NCBI GenBank assembly: GCA_964578345.1
Contig: CAZOCP010000008.1
Location: 1-25,633, forward strand
DNA: 25,633 nucleotides
Direction: 5' to 3'
DNA from: VGKP01 sp964578345
Lineage (GTDB): Archaea; Nanobdellota; Nanobdellia; Pacearchaeales; GW2011-AR1
The notes beneath the pieces were generated by a model that saw only the letters and a list, made by a program, of their open reading frames with translations, made no database searches and was not told the origin of the DNA. Shown one piece after another: positions 21,138-25,633 of the stretch. The position numbers and the translations under genes were made by a program. The stretch's first letter is position 1. Each line of letters starts with the position of its first letter.

Positions 21138-23326
21138 AAAAACAAGTTACTAAAGAAATAATAAATCTTGAAGTTGCAGAATCATTACAGAGCGATATAG
21201 ACAAAAGCATTGCAAGAATACCTTCAAAGATAATGGATAAGCTGGGCATTGTTTCTGGAGAGATTATAAGCGTTAAAGGAGGCAATATTGCAGTCTTGCG
21301 TGCATTAAGAGGAAAAGAAAAAGATGAAAGTAAAAATATAATTAGAATTGACGGCACAACAAGAGCTAATATAAACACTTCAATAGGGGAAAAAGTTGCA
21401 GTTTCTTTAACTCATGTAGAAATAGCTTCTTCTATTACTTTATCTCCAACTCAAGAAGTTAGATTCAGTGATGATCCTACAGAATATTTTCATGGAAAAT
21501 TATTAGACAAACCTCTATCAATAAATCAAAAAATAGTAATAGATGTGTTCGGGACTCGTCTAGGATATGTTGTTTCAAAAGTCATTCCAAAAGAAAATGT
21601 AATCATAAAACCATCAACTAAAATTAATGTATCTGACGAAGTACACATAGGAGATGCAAAATCGACAAATGTTTCGTATGAAGATATTGGAGGGCTAAGG
21701 CACGAAACAGAGTTAATTAGAGAAATGGTTGAGCTGCCGATGAAACACCCAGAAGTATTTGAAAAATTAGGGGTTGGAGCTCCAAAAGGAGTTTTGCTGA
21801 CAGGCCCTACAGGGACGGGAAAAACTTTGCTTGCTAAAGCAGTTGCTACAGAAACAGATTCTCATTTTTATACTATAGCTGGACCGGAAATTGTCAGTAA
21901 ATATTACGGAGAATCTGAAAAACATCTTAGAGATATATTCGAAAAAGCAGAAAAAACCGCCCCGTCCATTATTTTTATTGATGAAATAGATAGTATAGCT
22001 CCAAAAAGAGGAGATAGCTCCGACAATACTGAAAAAAGAATTGTTGCTCAAATATTAACTCTAATGGACGGGCTGAAATCCCGAGGACAGGTAGTTGTAA
22101 TGGCAGCTACTAATAGACCAGATGATATTGATGAAGCCCTGCGAAGACCTGGAAGATTCGATAGAGAATTGAAAATAAATCCTCCTGATGAGCAAGGCAG
22201 AAAAGAAATCCTTCAAATTCATACAAGAGGTATGCCCTTAGATAAAGATGTTAATTTTGACGAAATTGCATTCAAAACAATTGGATACACAGGAGCAGAT
22301 ATATCTATTCTCTGCAAAGAAGCAGCATTAAAATCAATTAAGCCGTATTTTTCGGAGTTGAAAAATCTGCAGGAAAGAGTGCCTATTGAAATTCTAGAAA
22401 AGATAAAAGTGAATAAACAGCATTTCTTAGATGCTATGAAGGTTGTAGAACCATCGGCTTTGCGCGAAATATTAATTCAGAAACCTCATGTAAAGTGGGA
22501 AGATATAGGAGGTTTAGAAGACGTTAAAGAGAAACTTAGAGAATTAGTAGAATTGCCCTTAATAAAACCAGAATTATTTGTAAAGGCAGGCATAAAGCCT
22601 TCAAAAGGAGTTTTGCTGACAGGCCCTCCAGGAACAGGAAAAACCTTGCTTGCAAAAGCAGTTGCAAATGAATCTAACGCTAATTTTATTTCAATAAAGG
22701 GACCTGAACTAGTCAGCAAATGGGTTGGAGAATCAGAAAAGCATGTTAGAGAGATTTTTAAGAAAGCGAGGCTCGTTGCACCGAGTATAATTTTCTTTGA
22801 TGAATTCGACAGCATTGCAAAGATAAGAGGAGCATTAATGAATGATTCTACAGAAAGAATGGTAAATCAATTATTAACAGAGTTAGATGGTATAGAAGAG
22901 CTGGAAAAAGTAATAATAATCGCTGCCACAAATAGATTAGACTTAGTAGATCCTGCTTTGCTTAGGCCTGGAAGAATCGATGCAATAATTGAACTAAAAA
23001 TACCTGACGCAGCTACTAGAGAAAAAATATTCAACGTTCATATAAGAAACATGCCGATTGAAAAAGATTTCAAATTAAGTGAATATATCAGCAAAACTGA
23101 TGGATGGACCGGAGCAGATATAGAATCTCTGTGTCGAGAAGCAGGTATCAGAGCAATTAAGCGCGTTTATAAATCAGAAAAAACTGATAAACTTGTTGTG
23201 ACGAAAGAAGACTTCGGCGCCGCATTCTCAGAATTTTCTCAATCTAGAGGAAAAAACCTTCCAACAGAAAATGAAAATAATAAAGAAAGCAATTTTATTA
23301 TGCCAAAAAAGAAGATTATTAGATAA
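21134..23326 (+). CDS. Cdc48/VAT-type AAA+ ATPase
   Basis: 730 aa. An N domain (1-~180) with a double-psi barrel (LEVAESLQSDIDKSIARIPS, then DKLGIVSGEIISVKG) is followed by two AAA modules. D1: Walker A GPTGTGKT at 224-231, Walker B IIFIDEIDS, RRPGRFDRE. D2: Walker A GPPGTGKT at 497-504, Walker B IIFFDEFDS, LRPGRIDAI. The hexamer unfolds proteins for the proteasome or other proteases. Oddities: the second Pro of the D1 P-loop is Thr, and D2 has DEFDS for the usual DEIDA. The C-terminus ends PKKKIIR with no HbYX proteasome-docking motif. It overlaps Hsp20 by 4 bp. Length is close to archaeal VAT (~745 aa). Confidence 0.96.
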   Translation: MKKQVTKEIINLEVAESLQSDIDKSIARIPSKIMDKLGIVSGEIISVKGGNIAVLRALRGKEKDESKNIIRIDGTTRANINTSIGEKVAVSLTHVEIASSITLSPTQEVRFSDDPTEYFHGKLLDKPLSINQKIVIDVFGTRLGYVVSKVIPKENVIIKPSTKINVSDEVHIGDAKSTNVSYEDIGGLRHETELIREMVELPMKHPEVFEKLGVGAPKGVLLTGPTGTGKTLLAKAVATETDSHFYTIAGPEIVSKYYGESEKHLRDIFEKAEKTAPSIIFIDEIDSIAPKRGDSSDNTEKRIVAQILTLMDGLKSRGQVVVMAATNRPDDIDEALRRPGRFDRELKINPPDEQGRKEILQIHTRGMPLDKDVNFDEIAFKTIGYTGADISILCKEAALKSIKPYFSELKNLQERVPIEILEKIKVNKQHFLDAMKVVEPSALREILIQKPHVKWEDIGGLEDVKEKLRELVELPLIKPELFVKAGIKPSKGVLLTGPPGTGKTLLAKAVANESNANFISIKGPELVSKWVGESEKHVREIFKKARLVAPSIIFFDEFDSIAKIRGALMNDSTERMVNQLLTELDGIEELEKVIIIAATNRLDLVDPALLRPGRIDAIIELKIPDAATREKIFNVHIRNMPIEKDFKLSEYISKTDGWTGADIESLCREAGIRAIKRVYKSEKTDKLVVTKEDFGAAFSEFSQSRGKNLPTENENNKESNFIMPKKKIIR

Positions 23327-23395
23327 ATTATTTCTTGCAAAAAAAGACATACAAGTTTATTAGAAGAATGAGACTTATCTAAAGACTATCAATCA

Positions 23396-24550
23396 TCAAA
23401 CACTGATTAGCTGTACTTTAGCATCTTTCACAGCAGAAAAATTATTGGCTGCTAAAACTGACAGTTCACATTCATCACATGATTTTACTATTGAAGCCGT
23501 CGCAGTACCATCTAGAATAACTCCAAAAACTTTTGTCCTTGAGTCTTTTATGCCCTTAATTAAATCTTTAGAAGAAACTTTTTGGATTACCTCACAGTCT
23601 TTATTTAATAATAACGCTTGTTTAGAGTCTCTTATTTTTTCATATAGAATTCTAATTTTATCTTTATCGATTGTTTCTTTGCCGTCTGCAGAAGATTGAG
23701 GCTCTCCGCCGTTGCTCATGTCATTATCAATATTTATTTTATTAATAAAGTCTTTAATTGATATTTTTTTCCTTAGAGCAATTAATATCTCTTTGCTTGT
23801 TAGTTCTTCAACTTCCTTTCCATCAGGAGCCACCGCCACATATCCTACCTTTGCATTTGCAATAACATTTTTCGCTATTAGTTTGCCTCCTCTATCTCCA
23901 TCTATAAATAAAGTAATTTCTTTTCCTTCTCCTAATCTAGCTATCTCGGTAGGCAGTTTTGTGCCATTCATACCTATGACATTATTTACTCTATTTCTCA
24001 ATAAATTTATAACATCGGCCCTGCCTTCAACAACGATAATCTCCCTTCCAGAAATATCTCCTGCAGGAAGCTTTTCTTCACCATACTCTTGTATTCTACT
24101 GACTCTTGACTCTTCCTTTAGAGTCTTGCTCATCTCTCCAAAACCTTCTTTATCATCAAGTCCGCCCAGAAGCTGCTTAGCTCTTTCTATAATAAAATCT
24201 CTCTTGCTTCCTCGAACATCCTCTATTTTCCTTATCTCAATTCTTGCTTCAGTCGGGCCTATTCTATCAATTGTTTCCAATGCCGCGGCAATAATCGTAG
24301 TCTCAGATTTATCAAGTGCCGTAGGTACTTTAATGTTGCCGACACTCTTCCCATCAACAGTCTCTAAATCAACCTCAATACGTCCAAGTTTACCTTCTTT
24401 TTGCAGTTCTCTCATCTCAAGTTCAGAGCCTAGCAGCCCCTCAGTCTGTCCAAAAATAGCGCCGATAACATCTGGCTTTTCGAGAGGTCCCTCTGACTTG
24501 AACGATGCATAAATCATATATTTTATTGATACAGGGCTTATTTTTGCCAT
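23396..24550 (-). CDS. dnaG: Archaeal DnaG-like primase (TOPRIM)
   Basis: 384 aa. The N-terminal archaeal DnaG domain (IFGQTEGLLGSELEMRELQK) is followed by a TOPRIM domain with Glu175 (VVEGRADV) and Asp217/Asp219 (FIDGDRGG), the metal-binding acids. There is no bacterial zinc-binding domain. Archaeal DnaG makes short primers and also associates with the exosome as an RNA-binding subunit. Residues ~275-300 (NDMSNGGEPQSSADGKE) form a flexible linker to a C-terminal domain with KVFGVILDGTATASIVKSCD. It is convergent with Cdc48; upstream lies non-coding DNA. Confidence 0.95.
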   Translation of the reverse strand: MAKISPVSIKYMIYASFKSEGPLEKPDVIGAIFGQTEGLLGSELEMRELQKEGKLGRIEVDLETVDGKSVGNIKVPTALDKSETTIIAAALETIDRIGPTEARIEIRKIEDVRGSKRDFIIERAKQLLGGLDDKEGFGEMSKTLKEESRVSRIQEYGEEKLPAGDISGREIIVVEGRADVINLLRNRVNNVIGMNGTKLPTEIARLGEGKEITLFIDGDRGGKLIAKNVIANAKVGYVAVAPDGKEVEELTSKEILIALRKKISIKDFINKINIDNDMSNGGEPQSSADGKETIDKDKIRILYEKIRDSKQALLLNKDCEVIQKVSSKDLIKGIKDSRTKVFGVILDGTATASIVKSCDECELSVLAANNFSAVKDAKVQLISV

Positions 24551-25014
24551 ATTATTCTCTAATGTATACTAGAACTATTCAACATTCTACAAATATCGAG
24601 AGTTCTCTTCTGAAAGAAAGTGCACTCTCCTAAAGTATGCCAAACACGAATATGAATATGAAAGGTAAGTAAGTGAAATCCTTCTTTCTTTAAAAATTAA
24701 AAGAAAGAGCTATTTAAATGTTTCTTCTAGAAATTTTTAGTAAAAATTCTATCTTTTTCTATAACATGGGCAAAATTTCTATAACAAACGCATATGTGCT
24801 ACAATTGAGTTTTTCTATTAATTTTCACGACAATCTCTTAGTAATAGAGTGGGAAGAAAGAGAATTTTCAATTCTTTAACAATATCAATCCTCTTTAACT
24901 TAGACATAAAGAACGAGAGGAAAAGAACCTTTTAACCCTTTCCACCAACCGTTAACTTCAATGCAGATCATACATGCATTGTTGCGTTGTCGGGTGCTGG
25001 ATTGAATAAAAAAA
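24551..25014. other. 464-bp non-coding stretch
   Basis: Near the DnaG start is a TATA-like CTAGTATACATT (minus strand, 24561-24572). TTTCTATAACA occurs twice 20 bp apart (24756-24766, 24776-24786). CAATGCA-GATCATACA-TGCATTG (24959-24981) is a perfect 7-bp-arm hairpin just outside the end of the right-hand transposase, so the element's left end probably lies at about 24975-25005 (GTTGCGTTGTCGGGTGCTGG). I see no tRNA, small-RNA box set or convincing small gene here. Confidence 0.5.
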
Positions 25015-25633
25015 TTAAGTTTTGCTCAACTTAATCAAACTTAACCACTTATTCATGCTTAAAGTCAATTCTGGTATTGCTTCTTCTTGTGGGGTTTTAT
25101 TGTCTATTCCCTGATGTTTTCTGACAAAATTATAATAAATTTCCATTCCTTTCATGATGGCTTTAGCACTTTCCAAAGAGCCATGAAAACCGCGCATTAT
25201 TTTTGTCCTGTCTCTTATTGTATTGTGCAATCTTTCTATTTTGTGATTAAATCCTCTTTCAGAAGCTATAACAACATTATGGATTATTGGGCTTTTGTGT
25301 TTCCAATGGGTTTTTAATCCAAAACTTTTCTTTAAAACTCTTTCATACCCTTGTAAACCATCTGTGGTAACTACTTTAACTTGTTCTCCTGTTGCAAACT
25401 TTCCATGCTTTAGAACTCTTGTCAGATTTTCTATTGTTCTGCTTTTTATGTAATCAGAGGCAACAACAAAACGAGTTTCTGTGTCCATTACATCTACAAA
25501 CCAATTCTGTTCTCCTAATCTATGATATTCCATCTCATCAGACATTAACTCTTGTCCAGATTGAATTTGTAAGTTATTTGTTAGTGTGCTTATCATGTTT
25601 GCATATTTTACAATCCATCTGTAGATAGTAGAA
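25015..25633 (-). CDS. DDE transposase (IS6/IS240-like), N-terminus outside the window
   Basis: The frame is open to the right edge (STIYRWIVKYANMISTL...), so the ATG at 25596 is internal. Catalytic acids are in SDEMEY, VVTTDGLQGY and NHKIERLHNTIRDR. The end (YYNFVRKHQGIDNKTPQEEA and NKWLSLIKLSKT) is intact, unlike that of the transposase at 7498. The spacing between second Asp and Glu (41 residues) is longer than the 34 of classical IS6 members and close to the other copy here (40), so both may be an archaeal offshoot. The zinc ribbon expected at the N-terminus would lie beyond the edge. Confidence 0.85.
   Translation of the reverse strand, partial: STIYRWIVKYANMISTLTNNLQIQSGQELMSDEMEYHRLGEQNWFVDVMDTETRFVVASDYIKSRTIENLTRVLKHGKFATGEQVKVVTTDGLQGYERVLKKSFGLKTHWKHKSPIIHNVVIASERGFNHKIERLHNTIRDRTKIMRGFHGSLESAKAIMKGMEIYYNFVRKHQGIDNKTPQEEAIPELTLSMNKWLSLIKLSKT

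Noticed and set aside
23712..24512. Long plus-strand open frame opposite dnaG
   Set aside because: Serine/leucine-rich antisense shadow of a clear dnaG gene, with no promoter or recognisable domain.
1..25633. tRNA or rRNA genes
   Set aside because: I looked for T-loop and anticodon-stem patterns and GC-rich stretches and found none; a dedicated tRNA search would be decisive.

Overview
The window looks like an AT-rich archaeal chromosome segment, probably from a DPANN lineage of the Pacearchaeota/Woesearchaeota type; that rank is inference. Archaeal markers are a TOPRIM DnaG of archaeal type, a two-domain Cdc48/VAT ATPase, an archaeal YchF-like GTPase, a split RsmB/NOP m5C methyltransferase plus PUA protein, and promoters with a TATA box about 25-30 bp before the start codon (leaderless style). 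One run of exactly 100 N (2310-2409) shows that this is a scaffolded assembly.

Layout. 1-2714: end of an unknown gene, a YchF-like GTPase, a zinc metallopeptidase and a helical repeat protein whose identical repeats broke the assembly. 2821-7148 (minus): apparent operon of an SMC protein, an m5C RNA methyltransferase and its PUA partner. The SMC protein has SMC-type heads but a Rad50-type CPLC zinc hook at its exact midpoint. 7193-9566: a complete 2,374-bp transposon with perfect 23-bp terminal inverted repeats and an 8-bp target duplication, inserted next to the SMC promoter. It carries an AbrB-like regulator, a broken DDE transposase and a membrane-anchored trypsin-like protease with a cysteine-rich tail. 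9614-14400 (minus): a lineage-specific family cluster shaped by duplication. It has an intact 262-aa gene (A), a second copy split by an XRE-HTH plus C39-like peptidase cassette, a C-B gene pair where B starts with a degenerate J-domain-like region, and a 373-bp perfect repeat that copied a promoter and the end of B.

14609-19050: PC4-like ssDNA-binding protein, a secreted membrane-anchored surface protein, an RHH regulator with its own apparent operator and a 46-aa companion, an endonuclease IV-like enzyme sharing a promoter region with a RelBE-type toxin-antitoxin pair, and a PP2C-like phosphatase. 19279-24550: two unrecognised genes, an Hsp20-Cdc48 proteostasis operon and archaeal DnaG. 25015-25633: a second DDE transposase cut by the window edge.

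The informational genes (YchF, SMC, methyltransferase, Cdc48, DnaG) form the core. Between them lie accessory islands made by transposition, gene-in-gene insertion and short-range duplication. Best candidates for new biology are the zinc-hooked SMC, the protease-carrying transposon, and the A/B/C family with its inserted regulator-peptidase cassette.
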